A stretch of 46,210 bases of DNA. Source: an uncultured Eubacteriales bacterium (GTDB taxonomy: Bacteria > Bacillota > Clostridia > Oscillospirales > UBA644). Shown here in pieces: positions 24,575 to 32,006 of this stretch (positions within the stretch are counted from its first letter, which is position 1; the number at the start of each line of letters is the position of its first letter). The notes under the pieces are model-generated. The model was not told the DNA's origin. It saw nothing but the letters and a program-made list of their open reading frames with translations, and did no database searches. The stretch spans positions 1 through 46,210 of the forward strand of contig CAJLLT010000016.1 in the NCBI GenBank assembly GCA_905207625.1, given 5' to 3'. A program made the position numbers and the translations under genes.

Positions 24575-24589
24575 TATTGTGTGGTAGAA
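24575..24589 (+). repeat. Half-site related to the palindrome after the recombinase gene
   Basis: TATTGTGTGGTAGAA matches TATTATGTGGTAAAG at 25486-25500 in 12 of 15 positions, same orientation, so the recombinase gene is bracketed by imperfect direct repeats about 911 bases apart. It also looks like an extended -10 element (TGGTAGAAT), which could explain the resemblance. Confidence 0.4.
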
Positions 24590-24623
24590 TTGTTCCGCCG
24601 TTATGGCGAAAGGAGACTGTCAC

Positions 24624-25481
24624 ATGAAAACAGAGATTATAAGTGCAGAACTGGTGGAGAAATTTGCCGGATATCTTGTTTCCGCAGAGAGATCCGCCGC
24701 AACAACGGAAAAGTATTGCCGGGATGTTTCGGCTTTTTCTCTATGGTTAAACGGGAGACTTCCGGACCGGAAATCGGTGATGGAATATAAGGCGGTTCTG
24801 CTGGGAAAATACAGGCATACAAGTGTGAATTCGGTGATTTCTTCCCTGAACTCTTTTTTCGGTTTCTGCGGTCGGGACGACCTGAAGATCCGGAGTGTCA
24901 GAATTCAGAAACAGATATTTTCGGATTCCTCCAGAGAGCTGACAAAGGCCGAGTATGAAAAATTGCTTACTGCCGCGCGGGAACGGGGTAACCGGAGACT
25001 TTGTCTGCTTATGCAAACCGTATGCGCCCTGGGGATACGGGTTTCCGAACTGAAGTATGTCACGGTTCAGGCAACGGAAAGAATGGCGGCGGAGGTTCAC
25101 GGAAAGGGTAAACTCCGGACTGTTCTGATTCCGAAGGGGCTCTGTGCGGAGCTGAAAAAATATGCCGAAAACAACGGAATAACAAAGGGAGCCGTGTTTG
25201 TTACCAGGCGGGGAAAGATTCTCGACAGATCAAACATCTGGGCTGACATGAAAAAACTCGGCGCTGCCGCCGGGATTCCCGCTACCAAAGTCTTTCCGCA
25301 TAATCTGCGCCACCTGTTTGCCCGGACCTATTATTCGATGGAAAAAGATATAGTCCGCCTTGCGGATATTCTGGGACATTCGAGTGTAAATACCACCCGG
25401 ATCTATACCATGGAATCCGGAGACGTTCATCGGCATCAGATACAGCGTCTGGGGCTTTTTGTGGATAAAAGCACCACATAA
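24624..25481 (+). CDS. Tyrosine recombinase (phage-integrase family), complete active site
   Basis: 285-residue site-specific recombinase. An N-terminal SAM-like core-binding domain (about 5-85) is followed by the catalytic domain with all expected residues: Arg in LGIRVSELKY, Lys in HGKGKLRTV, His-x-x-Arg-His in PHNLRHLFA, His in LGHSSVNTT and Tyr in RIYTM. ATG 24624 is chosen because AGGAGA precedes it. The size is like XerC/XerD, but no genes of a phage or conjugative element lie next to it. A 10-base palindrome covers its stop codon and a related half-site lies upstream of its start (see the repeats). It may be a small stand-alone element or a local DNA-inversion enzyme; no invertible segment was found. 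Confidence 0.93.
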   Translation: MKTEIISAELVEKFAGYLVSAERSAATTEKYCRDVSAFSLWLNGRLPDRKSVMEYKAVLLGKYRHTSVNSVISSLNSFFGFCGRDDLKIRSVRIQKQIFSDSSRELTKAEYEKLLTAARERGNRRLCLLMQTVCALGIRVSELKYVTVQATERMAAEVHGKGKLRTVLIPKGLCAELKKYAENNGITKGAVFVTRRGKILDRSNIWADMKKLGAAAGIPATKVFPHNLRHLFARTYYSMEKDIVRLADILGHSSVNTTRIYTMESGDVHRHQIQRLGLFVDKSTT

Positions 25482-25496
25482 TTACTATTATGTGGT
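25473..25496. repeat. Palindrome overlapping the recombinase stop codon
   Basis: ACCACATAAT and ATTATGTGGT form perfect 10-base arms around TACT. The arm length and short centre are like the core sites of tyrosine recombinases. The TAA stop (25479-25481) lies inside the left arm. No T run follows, so it is not a typical terminator. Confidence 0.55.
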
Positions 25497-25533
25497 AAAG
25501 GAAAGACCCCTCAGAATGCAGGGGACAGGGTTT

Positions 25534-25761
25534 ATGAAAAAGGATCTTTTTGAGGTTCTCCGGTCGGTTCTGGAATGTGAATATATTTCGGATCTGAGAT
25601 TCGGGGAAACAAGTATGAAAGCACGGAAATTGCTTGGGAGCATGTCCCTCGAGGAATATACTTTGCAGGACCTCTCCGTTGTGGCGGAGTATATAAGCGG
25701 GGAACATACCGATTTTAAATCCTACCGCCAGGCAAAGGCTTTCTTCGGCAATAAAAACTGA
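25534..25761 (+). CDS. Small protein of unknown function downstream of the recombinase
   Basis: 75 residues from ATG 25534 (MKKDLFEVLRSVLECEYISD), mainly helical and charged, no membrane segment or known motif. A second in-frame ATG at 25516 would add six residues; neither has a strong ribosome site. It starts 53 bases after the recombinase stop with only the palindrome between, and a terminator follows 33 bases after its end, so it may be co-transcribed and could be an accessory or directionality factor. That role is a guess from position and size. Confidence 0.6.
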   Translation: MKKDLFEVLRSVLECEYISDLRFGETSMKARKLLGSMSLEEYTLQDLSVVAEYISGEHTDFKSYRQAKAFFGNKN

Positions 25762-25794
25762 AACCGCAAGAACCATTTAAAGGCAGGAAAAAAT

Positions 25795-25830
25795 AAAAGC
25801 AAGTCAGGTCGACTTGCTTTTTCTTTTTCC
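25795..25830 (+). terminator. Rho-independent terminator
   Basis: Arms 25795-25805 and 25811-25821 pair perfectly (AAAAGCAAGTC type) around a 5-base loop and run into TTCTTTTTCC. It lies between the convergent small gene and lipase gene and may serve both. Confidence 0.8.
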
Positions 25831-25869
25831 GTAATCGGGAAAACAAATGTTTTCAGGCTTATTTGTTTT

Positions 25870-27051
25870 CTAGAATCCCCTGTTCTTAAGATCAGCCACA
25901 AGCTGTACATAGAATTCTCTGACATCAAAACCTTTTATGTTTTCCCGGTTAAGATCGATCATGTCCCCGTGCGAGATACCTCTTTTCCCTTCCGGACGAA
26001 GGAGGGTATAGCTGCTGCCCCATTCAAAGGAGTCCGCACCTACAAGTCCGTCATTTTCGCCGTCAAAATACTTCACGAATCTGTGGGTCAGGTTCAGCGG
26101 AAAACGTCCGTATGTCGCTTTTTTCTGAATAGATCCGGTGGATTGGCAGAAAACGTGTTCCGGATCATGCAGCAATTCGTTCAGTTGCCGGCACCTGTCA
26201 TATGTCAGGTCCTTTGCCGCCTCAAGGAAATCCGGATCTTTGTCTCCGAGTTTTGAAGCCGCGGAATTGTACAGTTGCGCGATCTGTTCCTGTTGCTTCC
26301 GGGGTACTTTTCCGAACAGATAATCCGCGAATCTGCAACCTCTGTGAGGAGTGTTTATTGTCGTTAAGGAGGCGATAAGACCTTCGGCTTCCGGGTCGGA
26401 CAGCATATACCGTACGTCAAGCCCTCCCTTGGAATGAGCGATAATGTTGACCTTTTCACAACCGGTATCCCGGATTATCCGGAGTATTCTTGCCTTGAGC
26501 TGTTCCGCACTGTCCCTCACGGATGAGGCGCTGTTATGCTCTCCGTAGTATATGACAGCACCGTTGGCTTCCAGTTCCCCGGGTATCCTGCCCCAGTAAT
26601 TCAGATGTCTGAAGTCCCGGAAGAATACTCCGTGAACCAGTAAGATCGGATATTTTGTCCGACAGATACGCTGGTTTTTCCGGGAAAGGTTTAGTTTGTG
26701 TTTTTCCTTTTCGAAACTGTATTCTCCGTCCGCTGTTACGATAATATCCACGAGCATTATTATGTTCAGAACAGGAATCCAGGCAAAGATAATTCCGAGA
26801 ATACGTTTTTTCAGGCGCAGTTGGTTGCAGCAGGTATATGTAAGGATTATTCCCGACCAGAACAGCAGAGAACAAAACAGGATCGCCAGGATCGCTTTGA
26901 CGATGAAAGCCGTTTTATTGACGGACCATTCCGAAAATCCGAAAGGTTCCGACAACAGGTCATAAAGATAAAGCGCTCCGAACAGGCAGGTGAAAACAAG
27001 AAAAAGCTTAAGCAGTATACTGCCCGCTTTGCAACAATTCAGCCTGGTCAT
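25870..27051 (-). CDS. Membrane-anchored triacylglycerol lipase-like alpha/beta hydrolase
   Basis: 393 residues. Three hydrophobic segments near 11-30, 47-70 and 82-102 anchor the protein; the rest is a lipase-type hydrolase. Motifs are the oxyanion region YPILLVHGVFFRDF near 133-146, the nucleophile IIAHSKGGLDVRYML (Ser near 201), an acid in DGENDGLVG and the histidine in ISHGDMIDL near 366. The family includes bacterial lipases and LCAT/PGAP1-like acyl hydrolases. AAAGGAGG lies before the ATG, and a sigma-A promoter is just upstream. It is convergent with the recombinase unit. Whether the catalytic domain faces inside or outside is unclear from topology. Confidence 0.88.
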   Translation of the reverse strand: MTRLNCCKAGSILLKLFLVFTCLFGALYLYDLLSEPFGFSEWSVNKTAFIVKAILAILFCSLLFWSGIILTYTCCNQLRLKKRILGIIFAWIPVLNIIMLVDIIVTADGEYSFEKEKHKLNLSRKNQRICRTKYPILLVHGVFFRDFRHLNYWGRIPGELEANGAVIYYGEHNSASSVRDSAEQLKARILRIIRDTGCEKVNIIAHSKGGLDVRYMLSDPEAEGLIASLTTINTPHRGCRFADYLFGKVPRKQQEQIAQLYNSAASKLGDKDPDFLEAAKDLTYDRCRQLNELLHDPEHVFCQSTGSIQKKATYGRFPLNLTHRFVKYFDGENDGLVGADSFEWGSSYTLLRPEGKRGISHGDMIDLNRENIKGFDVREFYVQLVADLKNRGF

Positions 27052-27080
27052 AAATATTCCTCCTTTATCTGTATGTCATC

Positions 27081-27109
27081 ATTATATCAGATGTTTCCGT
27101 ATTTTGCAA
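27081..27109 (-). promoter_or_regulatory. Promoter of the lipase gene
   Basis: Minus strand TTGCAA (27109-27104) and TATAAT (27086-27081), 17-base spacer; the gene starts 30 bases downstream. Confidence 0.7.
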
Positions 27110-27131
27110 GTATAAATTATCCGTATTCAAA

Positions 27132-27167
27132 GAATAAGAAAAACTCCCACACAAAAGTGTGGGAGTT
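27132..27167 (-). terminator. Terminator of the tRNA-Val gene
   Basis: Arms 27142-27152 and 27157-27167 pair perfectly over 11 bases with a 4-base loop; on the minus strand a T-rich tail follows (complement of 27132-27141). It starts just after the encoded CCA of the tRNA. Confidence 0.85.
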
Positions 27168-27168
27168 C

Positions 27169-27245
27169 TGGTAGGGGCAAAAGGGCTCGAACCTTCGACC
27201 TCACGGATGTGAACCGTGCGCTCTGACCAACTGAGCTATGCCCCC
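27169..27245 (-). tRNA. tRNA-Val (anticodon CAC)
   Basis: On the minus strand the cloverleaf is complete: acceptor GGGGGCA with TGCCCCT (one G-U), D stem GCTC/GAGC, anticodon stem CACGG/CCGTG with loop TTCACAT (anticodon CAC, reading GUG), T stem GAAGG/CCTTT with loop TTCGAGC, discriminator A and an encoded CCA (27169-27171). A TATACT-type promoter lies upstream and a terminator directly downstream, so it is a single-gene unit. Confidence 0.93.
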
Positions 27246-27264
27246 GTACCAATTCAACACAGAC

Positions 27265-27293
27265 AGTATATCACAATCATATAGAAAAGTAAA
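27265..27293 (-). promoter_or_regulatory. Promoter of the tRNA-Val gene
   Basis: Minus strand TTTACT (27293-27288) and TATACT (27270-27265) with a 17-base spacer, about 20 bases before the mature 5' end. Confidence 0.65.
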
Positions 27294-27354
27294 GCCCCTT
27301 GTGTTATTTTTAACAAAAATTTGCTCAATCGGCAAAAGACAGTGGATTCCGCTA

Positions 27355-27383
27355 TTGAAAAATATGCGGGAATATGGTAAAAT
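27355..27383 (+). promoter_or_regulatory. Promoter of the Dabb-domain gene
   Basis: TTGAAA (27355-27360) and TAAAAT (27378-27383), 17-base spacer; predicted start about 24 bases before the ATG. Confidence 0.7.
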
Positions 27384-27413
27384 GAAACCGGAAAAATCAG
27401 TGGGGTGAAGAAT

Positions 27414-27695
27414 ATGGAACATTACATTATTGTCAAGTTCAAAAACAGGGAAGACAGGGTCAGACTCCTTGCACCGATAAGAGCCCTCTTTGAAACAGCC
27501 CTTGATATTGATGGCGTCAGGGATGTTCATATTTTTCCGGGTAATTCGTATCGGGACAACAGGTATGATCTTATGATCAGAATGACGGTTACCCCCGATG
27601 GACTGGAAAGGTATGATGTTTCCGGGATGCACCGGGAATGGAAGGAAAAGTACGGCGACCTTATAGAGAAAAAGGCAATATTTGACTGTGAATAA
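27414..27695 (+). CDS. Dabb (stress-responsive A/B barrel) domain protein
   Basis: 93 residues, the length of one ferredoxin-like alpha/beta barrel unit. It begins HYIIVKFKNREDRVRLLAPI, with the pattern of a first strand, a helix (LLAPIRALFETALDIDGV), then VRDVHIFPG, YDLMIRMTVTPDGLERY and a terminal HREWKEKYGDLIEKKAIFD, as in Dabb proteins. These dimerise and bind small ligands; functions vary widely. ATG 27414 is preferred to a GTG three codons earlier because GGGGTGA fits as ribosome site. It is a single-gene unit between a tRNA and a convergent transporter operon. Confidence 0.82.
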   Translation: MEHYIIVKFKNREDRVRLLAPIRALFETALDIDGVRDVHIFPGNSYRDNRYDLMIRMTVTPDGLERYDVSGMHREWKEKYGDLIEKKAIFDCE

Positions 27696-27739
27696 GGTCA
27701 GAGGCTGTTCTGGACCGGTCTGTGGTCGTCCGCATTGGT

Positions 27740-27775
27740 CAGACGCCCCTGTGCCGAAAGGCACAGGGGCGTCTG
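27740..27775. terminator. Perfect 16-bp hairpin with GAAA tetraloop between convergent genes
   Basis: Arms 27740-27755 and 27760-27775 are fully complementary, loop GAAA. It lies between the stops of the Dabb gene and the leftward ABC ATPase gene. Neither strand has a T run behind it, so termination would be unusual; mRNA 3'-end protection is an alternative. Confidence 0.5.
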
Positions 27776-27881
27776 AATCCGTATCGCAAATTCCGTCGCA
27801 GGACAAATCCTTTCCCGCAGCGGAACCTTATTTATTCTGTCCGGGATATCTTCGGAAGAAAATGGGGAAAATCCCTCGGTC

Positions 27882-28682
27882 TCAGTTTTCTTCCTCCGAG
27901 CGGCTGAGAAAAGCTTTTGTCCTTTCGCTTTTCGGATTTCCGAATACCTGCTCGGGAGTTCCTTCTTCCTCAATGACCCCGTCCGCCATGTATATTACCT
28001 TGTCCGCCACATCCCGGGCGAATTTCATCTCATGGGTCACGATTATCATTGTCCGGTCTTTGCCTTTCAGTCCTTTGATGACTTTAAGTACCTCTCCCGT
28101 GAGCTCGGGGTCAAGGGCTGAAGTGGGTTCGTCAAAACAGAGTATTTCGGGCTTCATCGCCAGGGCTCGGGCTATTGCCACCCGCTGCTGCTGACCACCG
28201 GAAAGCTCCGACGGGTATGCGTTGAGCTTGTGTGACAGTCCCACATCCGCAAGGAGTTTTCTGCCGTTTTCTTCTATCTCCGCAACAGCCGCTTTTTTCT
28301 CTTCTTTGGACGCTTTCCGGGCTTTCAGCTCGGAATTTTTCATAAGCGTGGGGGCAAGAGTCACATTTTTAAGCACGGAATACTGGGGGAACAGGTTGAA
28401 TTGCTGAAAAACAAGTCCGAAGCGGAGCTGCCGCAGTATTTTTTCTTCCTGGGATAACTTTTCCGTATCTTCGGCATTGAAAACATCTGTGCCGTCAACG
28501 GTGATTCTTCCGGTGTCCGCGGTCTCGAGAAAATTCAGACAACGCAGGAGTGTTGTTTTACCGCTTCCGGAAGAGCCTATAAGCGCAAGAACCTGCCCTT
28601 TTTCGAGACTGAAGCCGATTCCTTTGAGAACTTCGGTGTTCCCGAAGCTTTTGGTTATATTTTCTACCTCAAGCAAAGCCAT
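27882..28682 (-). CDS. Polar amino acid ABC transporter ATPase (GlnQ/ArtP type)
   Basis: 266-residue ATPase that powers amino acid import. Walker A is GSSGSGKTTLL (residues about 36-46), the Q loop is VFQQFNLFP, the signature is LSGGQQQRVAIARAL near 155, Walker B is ILCFDEPTSALDP and the H loop is IIVTHEMKFA. The family length is near 240; an extra charged insert (KASKEEKKAAVAEIEENGRK, about 120-140) accounts for the difference. Last gene of the leftward unit binding protein, permease, ATPase; it begins 12 bases after the permease stop. Confidence 0.96.
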   Translation of the reverse strand: MALLEVENITKSFGNTEVLKGIGFSLEKGQVLALIGSSGSGKTTLLRCLNFLETADTGRITVDGTDVFNAEDTEKLSQEEKILRQLRFGLVFQQFNLFPQYSVLKNVTLAPTLMKNSELKARKASKEEKKAAVAEIEENGRKLLADVGLSHKLNAYPSELSGGQQQRVAIARALAMKPEILCFDEPTSALDPELTGEVLKVIKGLKGKDRTMIIVTHEMKFARDVADKVIYMADGVIEEEGTPEQVFGNPKSERTKAFLSRSEEEN

Positions 28683-28694
28683 TTTCCGTTCTCC

Positions 28695-29360
28695 TTATTT
28701 GATGCTGTACTTGCCGAAATGCTTTTCCGCCCGCTCCATCACATAAGCCACGAGCAGGTTGAACACATAGTACACTATGGCGGCAACGAGGTATGGCATC
28801 ATGCTCACCTCTGCGGAAGCCAGACGTTTTGCCACGGTGAACATTTCCACCTGACCTATTGCAAAGGCGAGGGAGGTATCCTTGACAAGGGTGATTATCT
28901 CGTTGGTAAGGGAGGGGAGTATCCTCCGTATGACCTGGGGCAGTATGACTATTGTAAAGGTCTGTTTTCTTGTCATGCCCAAAACCTTTGCCGCTTCATA
29001 CTGTCCCTCCGACATGGAGGCGATGCCGCTGCGGTAAATTTCTGCGAAATAGGCGGCATAGTTCAGCGCAAAACCGATAATGACCGCGATCATGAGCCAG
29101 TTGTCGCCCATATCCTTGAGCTTGATTCCGAATATGTAGTGGGGACAGAAGTACACTACAAACAGCTGAAGCATAAGCGGTGTTCCGCGCATAACGGATA
29201 TATAAAGCCGGAAAAACCATGCGACAGGCTTTATTTTTGACATTCTTGCAAGGCATATGAGCATTCCTAGCGGTAAGGACAATACAAGGGTGAGCACAAA
29301 TATCAGGACCGAATATCCGATACCGCTCTGCAGTGCTTTTAGGATTTCAAAAAATGACAT
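28695..29360 (-). CDS. Polar amino acid ABC transporter permease (HisM/GlnP type)
   Basis: 221 residues with about five membrane helices. The first helix reads GIGYSVLIFVLTLVLSLPLG, SVMRGTPLMLQLFVVYF is the family block before the third helix, and the EAA loop that contacts the ATPase is EGQYEAAKVLGMTRKQTF then IVILPQVIRRILPSL. ATG 29360 is chosen over an ATG-like start ten codons upstream because AGGAG lies seven bases before it and the protein begins as its relatives do. It would form the channel with the adjacent ATPase and binding protein. Confidence 0.95.
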   Translation of the reverse strand: MSFFEILKALQSGIGYSVLIFVLTLVLSLPLGMLICLARMSKIKPVAWFFRLYISVMRGTPLMLQLFVVYFCPHYIFGIKLKDMGDNWLMIAVIIGFALNYAAYFAEIYRSGIASMSEGQYEAAKVLGMTRKQTFTIVILPQVIRRILPSLTNEIITLVKDTSLAFAIGQVEMFTVAKRLASAEVSMMPYLVAAIVYYVFNLLVAYVMERAEKHFGKYSIK

Positions 29361-29385
29361 CTCAATACTCCTGAACCGGTCAGAA

Positions 29386-29408
29386 CGCACTGCGGCTTCC
29401 GCAGTGCG
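29386..29408 (-). terminator. Intercistronic hairpin between binding protein and permease genes
   Basis: Arms 29386-29395 and 29399-29408 pair perfectly with a 3-base loop. There is no T run. Such hairpins often stabilise or partly terminate the mRNA so that more binding protein than permease is made. Confidence 0.55.
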
Positions 29409-29432
29409 CTCCGGTATTCATTGTTGCGGTAA

Positions 29433-30233
29433 TTATTTGCCGAGGGTGAAAACGTTATAGTCTATACCGTACTTTTCGCAAAGACCCTTGACAAAGGTCA
29501 CGTCCTGCGCAACTTTTTCCATGGCATCCGAAACCTCTTTGCACAGTTCGGTGTCGCTGAGCCTGAAGCCTACGCCGTAGGTTTCAACTGATATTTTTTC
29601 GGAAAGTACCTTATATCCGGCAGCCTCGGCGGCATCCATTTTGGAAAGCAGGAAGTTTGCGACTCCCACATCCACCACAATGGCGTCGTATGCTCCGGTC
29701 TTAAGTTTTGTAAATGAGGTGGTGTAGGACGCGTCGGTGCTGTAATTTCCGCCGGAGAAGGAGGCGACGAGTTCGGTCTGCTTTTTCAGCGCCGTTTCGC
29801 CGGAGGAGTCGGACTGTACTCCGACGAGCTTGCCTGCCAGATCCGCAACCGCGTTTATCTGATCGCTGTTTGTGAGGACCACAATTGTGTTGTCAAGGTA
29901 CCTTACGGTCCAGGCGTATTTGTCTTCCCTGTCTTCATAGGTGAAGCCGCTCCAGATACAGTCAATAAGGCCTGTCTTGAGTGCCTCGTCCTTTGCGTTC
30001 CAGTCGATGGCTTTCAGCTGGATCTTGTAACCGAGGGTCTCGCAGACCTTTTTTGCGTATTCAATATCAAAGCCCGCGAACTCACCGTTTTCTTCATAGG
30101 TGAAGGGCGGATACTCTGCGTCGAAGCCTACGGTCAGTGTTTTTTCTCCGGAGCTCTTGCATCCGGTCAGCGCGAAAACGCATCCGGTTACCGCAAGCGC
30201 AAGGACCAGTAAAGTGGTGATGATTTTTTTCAT
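29433..30233 (-). CDS. Amino acid ABC transporter substrate-binding lipoprotein
   Basis: 266 residues. The N terminus MKKIITTLLVLALAVTGCVF then ALTGC is a lipoprotein signal with the cysteine of LTGC near residue 25 as likely anchor. The mature part is a family-3 solute-binding protein: TLTVGFDAEYPPFTYEENGE, FAGFDIEYAKKVCETLGYK, LKTGLIDCIWSGFTYEDRED and DAIVVDVGVANFLL. It captures polar amino acids outside the membrane for the adjacent permease and ATPase. A perfect consensus promoter lies 64 bases upstream. The exact ligand is unknown. Confidence 0.96.
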   Translation of the reverse strand: MKKIITTLLVLALAVTGCVFALTGCKSSGEKTLTVGFDAEYPPFTYEENGEFAGFDIEYAKKVCETLGYKIQLKAIDWNAKDEALKTGLIDCIWSGFTYEDREDKYAWTVRYLDNTIVVLTNSDQINAVADLAGKLVGVQSDSSGETALKKQTELVASFSGGNYSTDASYTTSFTKLKTGAYDAIVVDVGVANFLLSKMDAAEAAGYKVLSEKISVETYGVGFRLSDTELCKEVSDAMEKVAQDVTFVKGLCEKYGIDYNVFTLGK

Positions 30234-30296
30234 GATGATATTCCCCGTCTCTCTTTTTTTGATTTCATCGCTTTAGCGTGCTACAGTGATGAAGGA

Positions 30297-30325
30297 ATTA
30301 TACCACGACTTGTTCTGTTTGTCAA
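30297..30325 (-). promoter_or_regulatory. Promoter of the amino acid ABC transporter operon
   Basis: Minus strand TTGACA (30325-30320) and TATAAT (30302-30297), 17-base spacer, perfect consensus. A short dyad TAGC-GT-GCTA (30274-30283) lies in the leader. Confidence 0.85.
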
Positions 30326-30355
30326 GGCAGTTACGAAATTTGTTGAAATTTTGTT

Positions 30356-30383
30356 TTGAGGTATGCCGGTCTTGCGGTAAAAT
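30356..30383 (+). promoter_or_regulatory. Promoter upstream of the structured intergenic stretch
   Basis: TTGAGG (30356-30361) and TAAAAT (30378-30383) with a 16-base spacer; a transcript would begin near 30390, just before the foldable stretch. Confidence 0.5.
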
Positions 30384-30429
30384 ATGATTTATCATTTGTA
30401 GGGAAAGTACTGTGCTGTTCCGGAATTCG

Positions 30430-30570
30430 AAAAGAGGGCCTCATCCCGCGGGATTCCTTCCTCCGGGACCCCGGTGAGAATTCAGGAAGTGATTTCCGGA
30501 CCGTCTGATACGCAGACTGCCCCTCTTCGCCCTGTGAAGGGGGGATGCCGGCAAAAGCCCGGGCAGGAGC
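30430..30570 (+). ncRNA. Candidate structured RNA (leader or small RNA), class unknown
   Basis: A GC-rich, densely foldable stretch in an otherwise AT-rich gap. Helices: ATCCCGCGGGAT (30443-30454); CTTCCT/AGGAAG (30457-30462, 30484-30489) enclosing CCGGG/CCCGG; GTCTG/CAGAC (30503-30507, 30513-30517); and TGCCGGC/GCC-CG-GGCA (30546-30565). The CCCCTCTTC at 30520-30528 can pair with upstream AAGAGGG (30432-30438) or downstream GAAGGGG (30536-30542), two exclusive states as in riboswitches. No known class could be assigned. It lies between its own promoter and that of the larA-like gene. Confidence 0.4.
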
Positions 30571-30635
30571 AGAAATGTCAACAGAATATCACAGATTTTT
30601 GCTTGTTAGTTTTGACCTTGTACCCGGGATAAATA

Positions 30636-30664
30636 TTGACAATCAGGGGAATATGTGTTAAAAT
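30636..30664 (+). promoter_or_regulatory. Promoter of the LarA-like gene
   Basis: TTGACA (30636-30641) and TAAAAT (30659-30664), 17-base spacer; predicted start about 35 bases before the ATG. Confidence 0.75.
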
Positions 30665-30705
30665 ACACTGTGGTAAACAATAACTCAGATACAGAGGTCA
30701 TTATA

Positions 30706-31953
30706 ATGTTTTATACTTCAGAAAAAGGTCTGACATCCGAAGAGATAAAAAGTGCGGTAAAAGCCTCCGTTGAGGGGAAGAAACTGAAAAAGGTCCTGCT
30801 GCTTCCTCCCGATTTTACGAGAATGTATTCCGGTGCCGGAAAACTGACGGCGGAGTATTATGCTCTCCTTAAGGACATCTGCCGGGTTGATATCATGCCT
30901 GCCCTTGGCACCCATGAACCCATGACCGAAAAGGAGTTTCACGCTTTTTTCGGACCGGATGTACCCTTTGACCGCATGATAGTGCATAACTGGCGCACTG
31001 ATGTTGTAAAACTCGGTCAGGTTCCCTCAGAATTCGTTTCCGAGGTGTCCGAGGGGCTTGTTTCGGATCCTATTGACGTTGAGGTAAACAAAAGGCTGCT
31101 TGATAAAAGTTATGACCTTATAATTTCAATGGGGCAGGTCGTCCCTCATGAAGTTGTTGGTATGGCAAACTATTCAAAGAATATTTTCGTCGGTTGCGGC
31201 GGAAGCAGCATGATAAACAGCTCTCATATGCTCGGAGCCTTTTACGGAATGGAGCGGATAATGGGCAAGGACTTTTCACCTGTCCGCAAAGTCTTTGACT
31301 ATGCCGAGGAGCACTTTATCGCCGATATTCCGTTGATGTACGTTCTTACCGTCACCACAAACAGGGGGGATGATACTTTTATCCACGGTCTTTACATCGG
31401 AAGAGAGCGCAGACTCTTTGAAATGGCGGTCAGACAGAGCCAGGAGATAAATCTTGTTCATATGAAGAATCCCCTGTCCAAAGTAATTGTGAACCTCGAT
31501 CCGAGAGAATTCAAAAGTACCTGGCTCGGAAATAAAGCCGTTTACCGTACCCGCATGGCTATCAGGGACGGCGGAGAACTGATTATTCTTGCCAAGGGCG
31601 TAAGAAAATTCGGCGAAGATGAGGAAAATGACCGTCTTATCCGCAAGTACGGATATGTGGGAAGAGAAAAGGTCCTGGAACTTGTTAAGGAAAATGCGGA
31701 CCTGCGCAATAATCTTTCGGTTGCCGCACACCTTATCCACGGTTCTTCCGACGGCAGGTTCAATATTACCTATTGCACCGAACAGCTGTCCGGAGAAGAG
31801 GTCCGGGGTGTGAATTTCGGATATGTTCCCTATTCCGAAGCCGTGAAAAAGTATGACCCCGGGGTTCTCACAGACGGATTCCACAATATTGACGGAGAAG
31901 ATGTGTTTTACATCAGTAATCCGGCCCTGGGACTCTGGGTCTGGGATAAGTAA
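30706..31953 (+). CDS. LarA-like (lactate racemase domain, DUF2088) protein
   Basis: 415 residues, full length for the LarA fold. LarA of lactobacilli is a racemase that uses a nickel-pincer nucleotide bound to a lysine. Here I see ALGTHEPMT (first catalytic-type histidine), PHEVVGMANYSKNIFVGCGG (a histidine and a lysine in the place of the cofactor lysine) and INSSHMLGAF (a further histidine). The pincer-synthesis genes larB, larC and larE are not in the window. ATG 30706 has GAGGT upstream. Many LarA homologues act on other 2-hydroxy acids, so the substrate is open; the neighbouring 6-phosphogluconate dehydrogenase and PfkB kinase hint at sugar acids. Confidence 0.85.
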   Translation: MFYTSEKGLTSEEIKSAVKASVEGKKLKKVLLLPPDFTRMYSGAGKLTAEYYALLKDICRVDIMPALGTHEPMTEKEFHAFFGPDVPFDRMIVHNWRTDVVKLGQVPSEFVSEVSEGLVSDPIDVEVNKRLLDKSYDLIISMGQVVPHEVVGMANYSKNIFVGCGGSSMINSSHMLGAFYGMERIMGKDFSPVRKVFDYAEEHFIADIPLMYVLTVTTNRGDDTFIHGLYIGRERRLFEMAVRQSQEINLVHMKNPLSKVIVNLDPREFKSTWLGNKAVYRTRMAIRDGGELIILAKGVRKFGEDEENDRLIRKYGYVGREKVLELVKENADLRNNLSVAAHLIHGSSDGRFNITYCTEQLSGEEVRGVNFGYVPYSEAVKKYDPGVLTDGFHNIDGEDVFYISNPALGLWVWDK

Positions 31954-32006
31954 ACAGAGCGTTTCCGGATGAAAACCGTTTCTGTGCCGAAGAAAGATTT
32001 TAGGAG

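Noticed and set aside
27169..27245. tRNA-His
   Set aside because: GTG is seen at the loop only when read on the plus strand; the tRNA folds on the minus strand, where the anticodon is CAC.
27682..28194. Plus-strand open frame opposite the ABC ATPase
   Set aside because: Mirror of a clear ATPase gene; crosses a perfect hairpin and shows no protein pattern.
30430..30570. Cobalamin riboswitch
   Set aside because: A CCGGTGAGAATTC block and a later GCCGG segment resemble parts of it, but the B12 box (GCCACTG) and the conserved 3' CAGGAGACCTGCC type segment are absent and the downstream genes have no B12 link.
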